DNA of 20,986 nucleotides from Chitinophagaceae bacterium UBA4407 (GTDB lineage Bacteria; Bacteroidota; Bacteroidia; Chitinophagales; Chitinophagaceae): the NCBI GenBank assembly GCA_002390845.1, contig DGQT01000054.1, positions 1-20,986 on the forward strand. The letters are read 5' to 3'. The notes under the pieces are model-generated. The model saw nothing but the letters and a program-made list of their open reading frames with translations. It was not told the DNA's origin and did no database searches. A program made the translations under genes and the position numbers. Below are positions 7,741 through 14,929 of the stretch, in pieces; position 1 is the stretch's first letter, and every line of letters starts with the position of its first letter.

Positions 7741-7928
7741 ATAACTTTTTTTCAGCAAAAAATACAGCCAACCGAAATCACACAATTGTAAAAATAGTAT
7801 TACGTTTCTCTTTGGTATGTGTATCCTTTTATTACATTTTAGCGACAATAGTTAGAAGTATTTTTTTACGGAGCTTAATGTTTCTTTACTTTTAAGTAAT
7901 TGTTCAACTCGTATAAAAAGTCTGGGAT

Positions 7929-8330
7929 ATGAAAAAACTATTTTTGCTTACATTATTTTCAAGCGCTGTTTTTATTTTACAGGCACAGGTTAATCAGCAA
8001 CCCTTCATAAATAAATACGCACCTTATGTGTTTAAAATGCCAGAAGCAAATACACTTCGTGATAAAGTAAAACGCGATATTTTGCTAAAAAATACTGTAC
8101 CATTAAATGCTCCTGAATATTCTGCCTTTAGCGGAAACATAGATAACATGCCCATTGTTGCAAATGAACTCCTTACATTAAACTACCTTGGAAACAACAA
8201 TGCCGGACTTGATTTTTACCAGTCTACCCTTGATAATATGTTTGTGGTTAAACCAGATTCTACATTTTATTCCGGAATGCCAACTGGAAGCTTAAATTTT
8301 TTTACACCCCCGGTAAAGGTTAAGCCATAA
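7929..8330 (+). CDS. Small secreted protein, unknown function
   Basis: The product has 133 residues. It begins with a clear Sec signal peptide (MKKLFLLTLFSSAVFILQAQ, with cleavage likely after QA in LQAQ), so the mature part should be periplasmic or exported. The mature region has no Cys and no recognised domain; landmarks are PFINKYAPYVFKMPEAN and a C-terminal SLNFFTPPVKVKP. The gene stands alone. It is bracketed by a left repeat arm (7719-7737) and a right repeat arm of the other subtype (8380-8393), each of which is better explained as belonging to the 3' side of a neighbouring gene. Function is unknown. Confidence 0.7.
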   Translation: MKKLFLLTLFSSAVFILQAQVNQQPFINKYAPYVFKMPEANTLRDKVKRDILLKNTVPLNAPEYSAFSGNIDNMPIVANELLTLNYLGNNNAGLDFYQSTLDNMFVVKPDSTFYSGMPTGSLNFFTPPVKVKP

Positions 8331-8371
8331 CTCTTCAGTAAACATAGATAAAAGCTGAATAAAACATCCAG

Positions 8372-8428
8372 CCGTAGAAGTGAGTGACACAACAAAAGCT
8401 TAATAGTACTTCATATGTATGGCTCATA
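8372..8428 (-). repeat. Interspersed palindromic repeat, site 5 (single arm, subtype B)
   Basis: GTGAGTGACACAAC (8380-8393) is the subtype B arm, followed by AAAAGCTTAA and, at 8421-8426, a worn outer box GGCTCA before an A-run. On the minus strand it begins about 40 nt after the stop of the methyltransferase gene. Confidence 0.75.
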
Positions 8429-8432
8429 AAAA

Positions 8433-9179
8433 TCAACGCACTATTTTCTTTGCAATAATGATCATGCGTGGGGATTTTTTAACATCGTAATGCCCCAGTT
8501 GATAATCGCCATAAACCTGCTGTACCTGCAAGTTTTGGTATGAAAGCATATCGGTAAAATCGCCTAAAGAAAATTTGGAAACCTTCTCGGTATAAATATG
8601 TTTAATCGGGTGCCCCGGCTGTTCTATCTGTATTTGTTTAAAAAAATAATCTTCGTTGTGCCAGCGTGTTATACGAAAATTGATATCCTCAATAATGGTG
8701 CTTTCACTTTTTACAAGGTTGTTTTGGGTAAAGTGTACATTCAGGTAATCAATTACCAGAATGCCGTTGGTTTTAAGGCTTTTTGCAATGGTGCGGATAG
8801 CATCGTCGTTTTCGCGGCGTGTATTGAAATAACCAAAACTGGTAAAGAAGTTAAACGCATATTCGAAATAATTGATATAAAAGGGCAGGCGCATATCATG
8901 AACAAAAAAATGCAGGTTGCCCGATTCTTTTTTCAGGGCTTCGTTGATTGATGGTTCTGAAAGATCAATTCCGGTAACATCGAAACCCATATCTGCAAGT
9001 TGGGCGCTGTGGCGGCCTTTGCCACAGGCTACATCAAGCATGTAGCTACCCGGCCTGGGGTTTAAATATTGAGCCAGCCGCTTAATAAATACAGCCGCTT
9101 CTTCCTCATTTCGTTTATGATATAAGATTTCATAGTATGGCGAACTGAACCATTCTTTATACCATTCTTTTAAAGCCAT
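8433..9179 (-). CDS. Class I SAM-dependent methyltransferase, substrate unknown
   Basis: The 248-residue soluble protein has a Rossmann methyltransferase core: motif I MLDVACGKGRHS at about residues 47-58 (SAM-binding Gly loop), an acidic end of strand 2 in GIDLSEPSI near residue 70, a motif near NLHFFVHDMRLPFY, and NGILVIDYLN at about residue 137. It resembles the broad small-molecule methyltransferase group with a Methyltransf_25-like domain. No feature points to a particular substrate. It is a single gene, divergent from glmM with 140 nt between starts and convergent with the small secreted protein gene. The N-terminal KEWYKEWFSSPYYEILYHKR segment is often seen in this subgroup, to my recollection. 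Confidence 0.88.
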   Translation of the reverse strand: MALKEWYKEWFSSPYYEILYHKRNEEEAAVFIKRLAQYLNPRPGSYMLDVACGKGRHSAQLADMGFDVTGIDLSEPSINEALKKESGNLHFFVHDMRLPFYINYFEYAFNFFTSFGYFNTRRENDDAIRTIAKSLKTNGILVIDYLNVHFTQNNLVKSESTIIEDINFRITRWHNEDYFFKQIQIEQPGHPIKHIYTEKVSKFSLGDFTDMLSYQNLQVQQVYGDYQLGHYDVKKSPRMIIIAKKIVR

Positions 9180-9319
9180 AAAAATAATAATTGTTGTAAA
9201 GTTAGTTAACAGAACAGGTTATGCATTTATTTAAAAAATCTTTACAGATAGCAAACGTTTGTGCGTTAAAAAAGTAATTTTTTTCAGTTATGTTTGCTGT
9301 TACCAAAATTGTTTGAGAG

Positions 9320-10708
9320 ATGGCGCTAATCAAGAGTATTTCAGGTATTCGGGGCACAATTGGGGGTAAGCCAGGAGAAACACTAAGCCCTTTGGATATT
9401 GTAAAATTTACTGCAGCTTATGGTACTTTGCTTTTAAAGAATAATCCTGATAATAAAAAAGTTGTTATAGGCAGGGATGGACGCATTAGCGGAGAAATGG
9501 TACAGCGTATTGTGGTAAGTACACTTAATGCACTTGGTATTGATGTGGTTGACCTTGGCCTCAGCACCACACCAACTGTTGAAATGGCGGTAACATTTCA
9601 CAATGCTGCAGGCGGTATTATTTTAACTGCAAGTCATAATCCCAAGGAATGGAATGCCTTAAAATTATTGAATAGTAACGGGGAGTTTTTTAGTGCAGCA
9701 GACGGTGCTGCCGTTTTGGAAATTGCAGCTTCCGAAAATTTTAATTTCGCAGGTGTTGATAAGCTTGGATCCTACACCGTTGACACTGATTCATTGCAGC
9801 AGCACATAAACGCTGTTATAAATTATCCACTGGTTGATGTTGCAGCTATTAAAAAAAGCAAGTTTAAAATTGTTGTTGATGCAATTAACAGTACTGGCGC
9901 AATTGCAGTGCCTGCCCTGCTAAAAGCGTTGGGTGTAAATGCAAAAGATATCACCGTTCTTAACGAAGAAGTAAACGGAAAGTTTGCGCACAATCCAGAG
10001 CCTTTGCCCCAGCATTTAAACGGCTTGTGCAACGAAGTAAAAAAGCAGGATGCCAGCCTTGGTATTGCTGTAGACCCTGATGTTGACCGCTTATGTTTTG
10101 TATGCGACGATGGTTCTTTATTTGGTGAAGAGTATACACTTGTAGCGATCGCAGATTTTGTTTTGCAAAGCAGAAAGGGCAATACGGTAAGCAACATGTC
10201 ATCAACACGGGCATTGAAAGATGTTACACTTAAACATGGCGGCGAATATTTTCCCAGCGCAGTTGGCGAAGTAAATGTTGTTACTAAAATGAAGGCTGTT
10301 AATGCCGTAATTGGCGGCGAGGGAAATGGTGGTATCATTGTTCCCGATCTGCACTATGGCCGCGACGCGTTGATCGGCATTGCACTTTTTCTTACGCAGC
10401 TTGCACTAAGTAAAAAAAGTATCACACAACTGCGCCGCCAGTATCCTGATTATTTTATGAGCAAGAATAAGATTGAACTCGATAACGGGTTCGATATAAA
10501 AAAGATTTTCAGCCACATACAAAAGAAATATAAGAACCAGCCTATTAATACAGACGATGGTTTAAAGATCGAGTTCGATAACGACTGGGTACACCTGCGT
10601 ACCAGCAATACGGAACCCATCATCCGTATTTATGCGGAAAGTAATTTTGAAACTACTGCCGATAATATAGCCCGCCGCATCATGCACGACATAAAAGAAA
10701 GCATGTAA
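9320..10708 (+). CDS. glmM: Phosphoglucosamine mutase-type phosphohexomutase
   Basis: The 462-residue product is an alpha-D-phosphohexomutase. The active phosphoserine is Ser105 in TASHNPKEWNALK, the Mg2+ loop is Asp252-Pro-Asp254-Val-Asp256-Arg (DPDVDR), the sugar-binding loop is GEGNGGIIVP, and the phosphate-binding loop is RTSNTEPIIRIYAES near the C-terminus. It likely interconverts glucosamine-6-phosphate and glucosamine-1-phosphate on the way to UDP-GlcNAc for peptidoglycan and LPS. GlmM, phosphomannomutase and phosphoglucomutase are hard to separate by eye, so the symbol is a best estimate based on TASHNP and overall form. It is a single cytoplasmic enzyme gene. A hairpin and repeat copy 6 follow. 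Confidence 0.85.
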   Translation: MALIKSISGIRGTIGGKPGETLSPLDIVKFTAAYGTLLLKNNPDNKKVVIGRDGRISGEMVQRIVVSTLNALGIDVVDLGLSTTPTVEMAVTFHNAAGGIILTASHNPKEWNALKLLNSNGEFFSAADGAAVLEIAASENFNFAGVDKLGSYTVDTDSLQQHINAVINYPLVDVAAIKKSKFKIVVDAINSTGAIAVPALLKALGVNAKDITVLNEEVNGKFAHNPEPLPQHLNGLCNEVKKQDASLGIAVDPDVDRLCFVCDDGSLFGEEYTLVAIADFVLQSRKGNTVSNMSSTRALKDVTLKHGGEYFPSAVGEVNVVTKMKAVNAVIGGEGNGGIIVPDLHYGRDALIGIALFLTQLALSKKSITQLRRQYPDYFMSKNKIELDNGFDIKKIFSHIQKKYKNQPINTDDGLKIEFDNDWVHLRTSNTEPIIRIYAESNFETTADNIARRIMHDIKESM

Positions 10709-10745
10709 ACTACATCACCAAACTGGTGAATCAGCCTTTCATTAT

Positions 10746-10784
10746 TACTATTCCTTTTTAATAGAATAGTAGTGATTATTTTTG
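10746..10784 (+). terminator. Probable intrinsic terminator of glmM
   Basis: TACTATTC (10746-10753) pairs with GAATAGTA (10764-10771), followed by a T-rich stretch ending in TATTTTTG at about 10784. A smaller perfect hairpin, TCACCA-AAC-TGGTGA, lies at 10715-10729. The stem is AT-rich, so confidence is moderate. The outer box of repeat copy 6 begins at the end of the T-tract. Confidence 0.5.
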
Positions 10785-10985
10785 TACCCGGCTTAAGTTT
10801 TTTATGGCATCGCCGGTTGTGTCACTCACTTTTACTGCAAAGCAGCTATGAGCTGATAGCTATGAGCTTTTATGTTTTGCTCGAAGCTCACAGCTCAAGG
10901 CTCGAAGTTTGTTCACTGTAGTTCAGAACGTACAAGTGAGTGACACAAGTAAAGATGCCCATAGTTATTAAGCTGGTAAAAAAAA
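10784..10985. repeat. Interspersed palindromic repeat, copy 6 (paired arms, subtype B)
   Basis: The outer box GTACCCGGCTTAAG is at 10784-10797, the left arm GTTGTGTCACTCACTTTTAC at 10816-10835, and the right arm GTACAAGTGAGTGACACAAG at 10930-10949. GATGCC and a worn AGCTGGTA box with an A-run end it 10 nt before the cysteine desulfurase start. Both arms are subtype B. The core has repeated AGCTATGAGCT units (10847-10869) and their inverted counterpart (10881-10904). Confidence 0.85.
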
Positions 10986-10989
10986 TACC

Positions 10990-12117
10990 ATGGAAAGAAT
11001 TTATTTTGATAATGCAGCCACTACGTCACTTGATCCGCAAGTGCTGGAAGCAATGATGCCTTATCTCACTACGCATTTTGGTAACCCGTCTTCTATTTAC
11101 AGCTATGGGAGAGAGGGCAGGCTGGCCATTGAAAATGCAAGAAAAACAACGGCGAAAATATTGAATGCGCACCCTGCAGAAATATTTTTTACCAGTGGCG
11201 GTACGGAGAGCAGCAACACCGCAATTACAGCGGCAGTAAGGGATTTGGGGTGTAAGCATATCATCTCTTCTAAGATAGAGCATCATGCAACACTGCATAC
11301 CGTTGAATATTTCTACCATACCGACCAGGTTGCTTTGAGTTATGTAAAGCTGTTGCCTGATGGGCATGTAGATATGGAAGATCTTGAGAAATTGCTGGCA
11401 GAAAGCGGTGAAAAATGTTTGGTTACATTAATGCACGCCAACAATGAAATCGGCAATATGCTTGACATAAAGGCCGTAGGTGAATTATGTAAATTATACA
11501 ATGCAATATTTCACAGCGATACGGTACAAACAGTAGGGCATTTTCCCTTTGATTTGCGTAATACCCCGGTACATTTTATTACAGGTGCGGGTCATAAATT
11601 TCACGGCCCGAAAGGAGTGGGGCTGCTGTATATAAACGAAAACGTAAAGATTAAACCTTTTATAAACGGGGGTTCGCAGGAACGTAATATGCGTGCCGGA
11701 ACAGAGAACCTTTACGGCATTGTAGGTTTTGCAAAAGCTTTACAGATTGCAACAGAAAATTACGAACAGGAAAGTGAATACATAAAGAGTTTGAAAGTTT
11801 ATATGATGGAGCAGTTGAAGAAAAACATTAAGGGTGTTGCCTTCAACGGAGATGTTTTGGGTCAAAGTTTATATGCAGTGTTGAGTGTAAGTTTTCCCAA
11901 GACAGAAAAAAGCGAAATGATCCTTTTTAACCTCGACATAAATAATATCTGTGCCAGTGGTGGCAGTGCCTGCACCAGTGGCGCTGATGCCGGTAGTCAT
12001 GTAATACAAGCCATTAATAATAATCCCAACCAGGTTACAGTTCGTTTCTCATTTGCCAAACACAATACTAAAGAAGAAATTGATATTGTTGTGGAGAAGC
12101 TGAAGGAGATGATCTGA
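10990..12117 (+). CDS. Cysteine desulfurase (NifS/IscS family)
   Basis: The 375-residue PLP enzyme begins with the family motif YFDNAATTSLDPQVLEAM and GNPSS. The Schiff-base lysine is Lys203 in GAGHKFHGPKG, and the mobile catalytic cysteine is Cys328 in GGSACTSGA, with a second Cys321 just before. The SACTSG loop is of class I (IscS/NifS) type. It removes sulfur from cysteine as an enzyme persulfide for Fe-S clusters and thiolated tRNA. No scaffold gene (iscU or nifU) is next to it; the neighbours are unrelated housekeeping genes, so its partners are probably elsewhere. The length is slightly shorter than E. coli IscS (404), mainly at the C-terminus, as is common for this group. Start Met at 10990 follows repeat copy 6 directly, so the promoter must lie in or near the repeat. 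Confidence 0.93.
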   Translation: MERIYFDNAATTSLDPQVLEAMMPYLTTHFGNPSSIYSYGREGRLAIENARKTTAKILNAHPAEIFFTSGGTESSNTAITAAVRDLGCKHIISSKIEHHATLHTVEYFYHTDQVALSYVKLLPDGHVDMEDLEKLLAESGEKCLVTLMHANNEIGNMLDIKAVGELCKLYNAIFHSDTVQTVGHFPFDLRNTPVHFITGAGHKFHGPKGVGLLYINENVKIKPFINGGSQERNMRAGTENLYGIVGFAKALQIATENYEQESEYIKSLKVYMMEQLKKNIKGVAFNGDVLGQSLYAVLSVSFPKTEKSEMILFNLDINNICASGGSACTSGADAGSHVIQAINNNPNQVTVRFSFAKHNTKEEIDIVVEKLKEMI

Positions 12118-12162
12118 ACGGACCCTTTTACTTATAATGCTTCATTACCGCAATCAGTCCCT

Positions 12163-12182
12163 GTTGCGATGTACTTTTGTAC
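12163..12182 (+). repeat. Degenerate repeat arm after the cysteine desulfurase gene
   Basis: GTTGCGATGTACTTTTGTAC matches the arm consensus GTTGCGTCGCACACTTGTAC at 15 of 20 positions and lies 45 nt after the stop codon in the usual orientation. The rest of 12118-12303 shows no gene. This may be an old copy or coincidence. Confidence 0.35.
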
Positions 12183-12330
12183 TGGAGAATGTATTGCAGC
12201 GAAAGTGCGCCAGAATCAGTTTTTCTTCCGGTAAACAAAATACTGTTATGTGAATTGTAGAAACTGTATTTGCACAGTAAAAATTGATTTATAATTTATC
12301 TTTATGCGTTTTAATAAAAACTCTTGCGCA

Positions 12331-12642
12331 ATGAAAAGAATGAGTGTTTTATTTGTTATTGTATTACTGGCAGCATGCAATGCAACATCAAGTCAGGATA
12401 CAGCTCCCGAAGAGCTTCAGAAAAAATTAATATCTGCCATGACTGACTATTTATACAAGGCCGTGGATTATGACTCTTCCAAGGTAAAGTACCATATTGA
12501 AAATGTGATTTATTTCGACGATAAAATAAAGTACATCTGTGAGTTTAAAGTAAATATGATACCAACAGGGGGGAGAGATACTGTAGGAACAATGAAAGCA
12601 TTTGTTTCAAAAGATTTTAAAAAGGTAGGGCGTATTTTTTGA
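12331..12642 (+). CDS. Small lipoprotein, unknown function
   Basis: The product has 103 residues from the ATG at 12331. That start gives a compact lipoprotein signal peptide, MKRMSVLFVIVLLAAC, with Cys16 as lipidation site. An in-frame ATG at 12304 would add nine residues (MRFNKNSCA) before the signal and is less likely. The mature part is mixed alpha/beta in look, with no recognised domain: an early helix-like segment (PEELQKKLISAMTDYLYKAV), then KVKYHIENVIYFDDKIKY and a C-terminal FVSKDFKKVGRIF. It is probably membrane-anchored in the periplasm. It is convergent with queA, and both would use the bidirectional terminator at 12765-12800. Function is unknown. Confidence 0.7.
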   Translation: MKRMSVLFVIVLLAACNATSSQDTAPEELQKKLISAMTDYLYKAVDYDSSKVKYHIENVIYFDDKIKYICEFKVNMIPTGGRDTVGTMKAFVSKDFKKVGRIF

Positions 12643-12712
12643 GTGGAACTACAGTTAATGCTTTAAAATGAGATTGAAGTTGCCTGCCTGTATTTGTTGA
12701 AAAAAATCCGAA

Positions 12713-12772
12713 CGATGAAGAGTGCGACGCAAGGATGCCTTATAGTAATTCGGGTGTATGGCCCAAAAAAAA
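12713..12772 (-). repeat. Interspersed palindromic repeat, site 8 (single arm, subtype A)
   Basis: GAGTGCGACGCAAG (12720-12733) is the arm, followed by GATGCC and a worn outer box GGCCC at 12760-12764 that meets the A-run of the queA terminator. On the minus strand the module begins where the terminator T-tract ends. Confidence 0.75.
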
Positions 12773-12800
12773 ATCCCGCAGTAATGCAGGATTTTTTTTT
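12765..12800. terminator. Bidirectional intrinsic terminator between the lipoprotein gene and queA
   Basis: AATCC/GGATT and GCA/TGC form a hairpin at 12772-12792 with one internal mismatch and a GTAA loop. It is flanked by nine A on the left (12765-12773) and nine T on the right (12792-12800), so it can stop transcription from both convergent genes. Confidence 0.8.
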
Positions 12801-12820
12801 ATTACGTTGTGCCGGAATAT

Positions 12821-13870
12821 TTATATAACTATCATTGCATCTCCATAACTGAAGAAGCGGTATTTATCTTTTATTGCTTTTTTATATGCTTCTGTTGCAA
12901 GATCGTACCCGGCAAATGCACAAACCATAATCAGCAAACTTGTTTTTGGCAGGTGCAGGTTGGTTACCAGGCTATCCGCAACATTGAAGTTGTAAGGCGG
13001 GTGAATAAAGATATTCGTCCAGCCTTCGCTTGGTTTTAATAACTTTTGTGCAGTAAAACTTGTTTCCATTGCACGCATGGTTGTAGTACCAATAGAACAG
13101 ATTCGGTGACCCGTTTCTTTTGCTTTGTTTACAATGCGACAAGCATCCTCATCAATTTTATAATATTCTGCATCCATTTTGTGTTTGCTTAGGTCTTCCA
13201 CTTCTATTGGCCTGAATGTACCAAGCCCGGTGTGCAATGTAATTTCGGCAAAACGGATACCTTTTATTTCACAACGTTTAATAAGTTCCTGGCTAAAATG
13301 CAAACCCGCGGTTGGCGCTGCTACTGCGCCCTCATGTTTTGCGTAAACGGTTTGGTAACGTTCCCTGTCTTCCTCATCTGGTTTACGCTTAATATATTTT
13401 GGCAAAGGTGTTTCTCCAAGAAATTCAAGCATTTTCTTAAAACTGTCTTCATCGCTGTCCCACAGAAACCGTATTGTACGGCCACGACTGGTAGTATTGT
13501 CAATTACTTCGGCAACAAGCTCATCATTCTCTCCGAAATATAATTTATTGCCCACACGTATTTTACGGGCCGGATCAACAATAACATCCCATAAGCGGTT
13601 GGCTTTATTTAATTCACGCAACAGGAATACTTCTATACGGGCACCCGTTTTTTCTTTGCGGCCATACATGCGGGCAGGAAAAACTTTGGTGTTGTTTACT
13701 ACAAAAACATCTTTATCATCAAAGTAATCAATAATGTCTTTAAAATGTTTGTTTTCCATTAAACCCGTTTTGCGGTGAACAACCAACATACGGCTGTCTT
13801 CGCGTCGCTTGGTAGGGTTTTGTGCAATAAGGTTCAGGGGAAGATCGAAACGGAACTGAGATAATTTCAT
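12821..13870 (-). CDS. queA: S-adenosylmethionine:tRNA ribosyltransferase-isomerase QueA
   Basis: The 349-residue product matches QueA over its full length. Landmarks are the N-terminal FDLPLNLIAQNPTKRREDSR, VVNNTKVFPARMYGRK, the core VYAKHEGAVAAPTAGLHFS, FAEITLHTGLGTFRPI, SIGTTTMRAMET and the C-terminal TNLHLPKTSLLIMVCAFAG. QueA moves the ribosyl part of SAM onto 7-aminomethyl-7-deazaguanine in tRNA to make epoxyqueuosine, the penultimate step of queuosine synthesis, in the cytoplasm. No other queuosine gene is in the window. The start at 13870 follows a structured leader at 13897-13939 on the minus strand. It is convergent with the small lipoprotein gene and shares its bidirectional terminator. 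Confidence 0.96.
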   Translation of the reverse strand: MKLSQFRFDLPLNLIAQNPTKRREDSRMLVVHRKTGLMENKHFKDIIDYFDDKDVFVVNNTKVFPARMYGRKEKTGARIEVFLLRELNKANRLWDVIVDPARKIRVGNKLYFGENDELVAEVIDNTTSRGRTIRFLWDSDEDSFKKMLEFLGETPLPKYIKRKPDEEDRERYQTVYAKHEGAVAAPTAGLHFSQELIKRCEIKGIRFAEITLHTGLGTFRPIEVEDLSKHKMDAEYYKIDEDACRIVNKAKETGHRICSIGTTTMRAMETSFTAQKLLKPSEGWTNIFIHPPYNFNVADSLVTNLHLPKTSLLIMVCAFAGYDLATEAYKKAIKDKYRFFSYGDAMIVI

Positions 13871-13896
13871 GCGTCTATTTGTTTAAAAAACAGGCC

Positions 13897-13939
13897 ACAT
13901 TCTACTCACCACCGCCTTACGGGGCGGTTCGTGTCATGT
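13897..13939 (-). promoter_or_regulatory. Structured leader element upstream of queA
   Basis: On the minus strand this reads ACAT, GA, CAC, GA, then ACCGCC-CCGTAA-GGCGGT, G, GTG, AGTAGA, ATGT, which folds as three stacked stems (ACAT/ATGT, CAC/GTG, ACCGCC/GGCGGT) separated by asymmetric internal loops. It ends 26 nt before the queA start and is followed by CTGTTTTTTAAAC. The GA/AGTAGA loop could form tandem G-A pairs as in a kink-turn. It does not look like the preQ1 riboswitch classes I know. A regulatory role is inference. Confidence 0.4.
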
Positions 13940-14126
13940 AACGGTTATAATTTCAGAAGTCGGCAAAAGTAAGGTGAAATACTTGAATTTGTTGTTTTAT
14001 TTTAAGCGCATCAATTGGCAGAAATATTTTTATGTATGTTGATTGGGGCTATATGTGCTTTGTTCTTCATTAATATTGTTATTTACCACCGGTAATTTTT
14101 GAGTTTATAAGAAGATTCAAAGTAGC

Positions 14127-14203
14127 TGTTTTCACAAATCAAAAAAGTAAATTAAAAAAATAGTTGTCTTATATTTGAAACGCTGAAGACAGCTGTGAAA
14201 ACA
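14127..14203. repeat. Spaced inverted repeat TGTTTTCACA / TGTGAAAACA
   Basis: A perfect 10-bp inverted repeat has half-sites at 14127-14136 and 14194-14203 with 57 nt between. A promoter-like TATATTTG (14170-14177) lies between them. They could be paired operator half-sites or chance in AT-rich DNA. Confidence 0.3.
14170..14177 (+). promoter_or_regulatory. Possible -7 element for the DinB-like gene
   Basis: TATATTTG is a full match to TAnnTTTG, 133 nt before the start codon at 14311. No TTG is found at the usual -33 distance, which weakens the call. Confidence 0.3.
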
Positions 14204-14310
14204 AAAAATAACATAATTGTTTTTGCAATAAAAGGGGGGGAGCCGTACCATTTCTTATGTGGCGCCTGGTTCAAAAGTAATCTGAAATAATAATAATAAA
14301 ATTTTGATAC

Positions 14311-14811
14311 ATGCAATTGCACAGTGCCATAAACAATGTATTTGTACAATTAAATACCACTTTGGAATTATTAACGCCACACCAGTACACAAAGCCAGTT
14401 AATCTTTTATCGAATGCAACAATTGGTGAACATGTACGCCATATTATTGAGTTGTTCACATGCCTGGATAAGGGTTATGAAACAGGCACTGTAAACTACG
14501 ACAGCAGGGCAAGAGACCATCAGATTGAAGCTAACAAAGATTTTGCCTCCAGCCTGCTCAGAAAAATTTGTGAAGAACTCGATAAACCGGATATCCCACT
14601 GGCTCTTGAAGCCAGTTATGAAGACAGTTCCGAAACGCCAATAACAATAGCCACCAATTACTACAGGGAAGTGGCCTACAACCTGGAACATGCAGTGCAT
14701 CACATGGCATTAATACGTATAGGTGTATCTGAAGTTTCCGAAATAGCACTTCCTGAAGGTTTTGGTGTAGCATCATCTACCCTAAAATACCGAAAGGAAT
14801 TTGCACAGTAA
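14311..14811 (+). CDS. DinB-like four-helix-bundle protein
   Basis: The 166-residue product resembles the DinB/DfsB fold, a four-helix bundle that often holds a metal through three His. Candidate metal ligands are the His residues in TIGEHVRHIIELF and in NLEHAVHHMALIRI. Members include bacillithiol or mycothiol S-transferases and many uncharacterised proteins, so the activity is unknown; it is not DNA polymerase IV, which shares the name. It is cytoplasmic, with no signal peptide. The start at 14311 gives MQLHSAINNVFVQL, a proper first helix. A single subtype B repeat arm begins 40 nt after the stop, before the next lipoprotein gene. Confidence 0.82.
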   Translation: MQLHSAINNVFVQLNTTLELLTPHQYTKPVNLLSNATIGEHVRHIIELFTCLDKGYETGTVNYDSRARDHQIEANKDFASSLLRKICEELDKPDIPLALEASYEDSSETPITIATNYYREVAYNLEHAVHHMALIRIGVSEVSEIALPEGFGVASSTLKYRKEFAQ

Positions 14812-14839
14812 ATATTTATTACCCAAACTAAAGTTCCAT

Positions 14840-14875
14840 GTGGCATCGCCGCTTGTGTCACTCACTTGTACTTTC
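14840..14875 (+). repeat. Interspersed palindromic repeat, site 9 (single left arm, subtype B)
   Basis: The arm CTTGTGTCACTCACTTGTAC is at 14852-14871, preceded by GGCATCGCCG as in copy 6. No facing arm is found before the next start codon. An open frame from 14801 crosses this arm and is not the true start of the next gene. Confidence 0.75.
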
Positions 14876-14929
14876 TGCCATAAATCATCAAAAAAAATAC
14901 ATTGCCGGTGTTTAATAAATTCATCTTTC

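Larger units (their letters stand above)
13871..14310. other. 440-nt intergenic region between divergent queA and DinB-like genes
   Basis: No gene is supported here. It holds a structured element close to queA (13897-13939), a TAnnTTTG match at 14170-14177, and a widely spaced 10-bp inverted repeat (14127-14136 and 14194-14203). A run of seven G is at 14234-14240. The short minus-strand frame at 14152-14349 has low-complexity content and no start context, and is not counted. Confidence 0.6.

Noticed and set aside
7629..7895. 88-residue frame crossing the end of the LTA-synthase-like gene
   Set aside because: It overlaps the true gene in another frame and runs through a repeat arm.
9289..9296. 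TATGTTTG as glmM promoter
   Set aside because: It matches TAnnTTTG, but the nearest upstream TTG is 27 nt away, outside the usual spacing, so it is not listed as a feature.
14234..14240. Run of seven G as a phase-variation site
   Set aside because: It is intergenic, short and not placed between promoter elements of a surface gene.
14261..14276. Possible outer repeat box (GCCTGGTTCAAAAG) before the DinB-like gene
   Set aside because: It resembles the box in copy 2, but no arm lies near it and it does not follow a gene end.
14152..14349. Short minus-strand frame before the DinB-like gene
   Set aside because: It overlaps the DinB-like start, is AT-rich and has no recognisable feature.
14801..14929. 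Upstream extension of the 14930 lipoprotein
   Set aside because: It would include the DinB-like stop region and a repeat arm and would bury the lipoprotein signal peptide.
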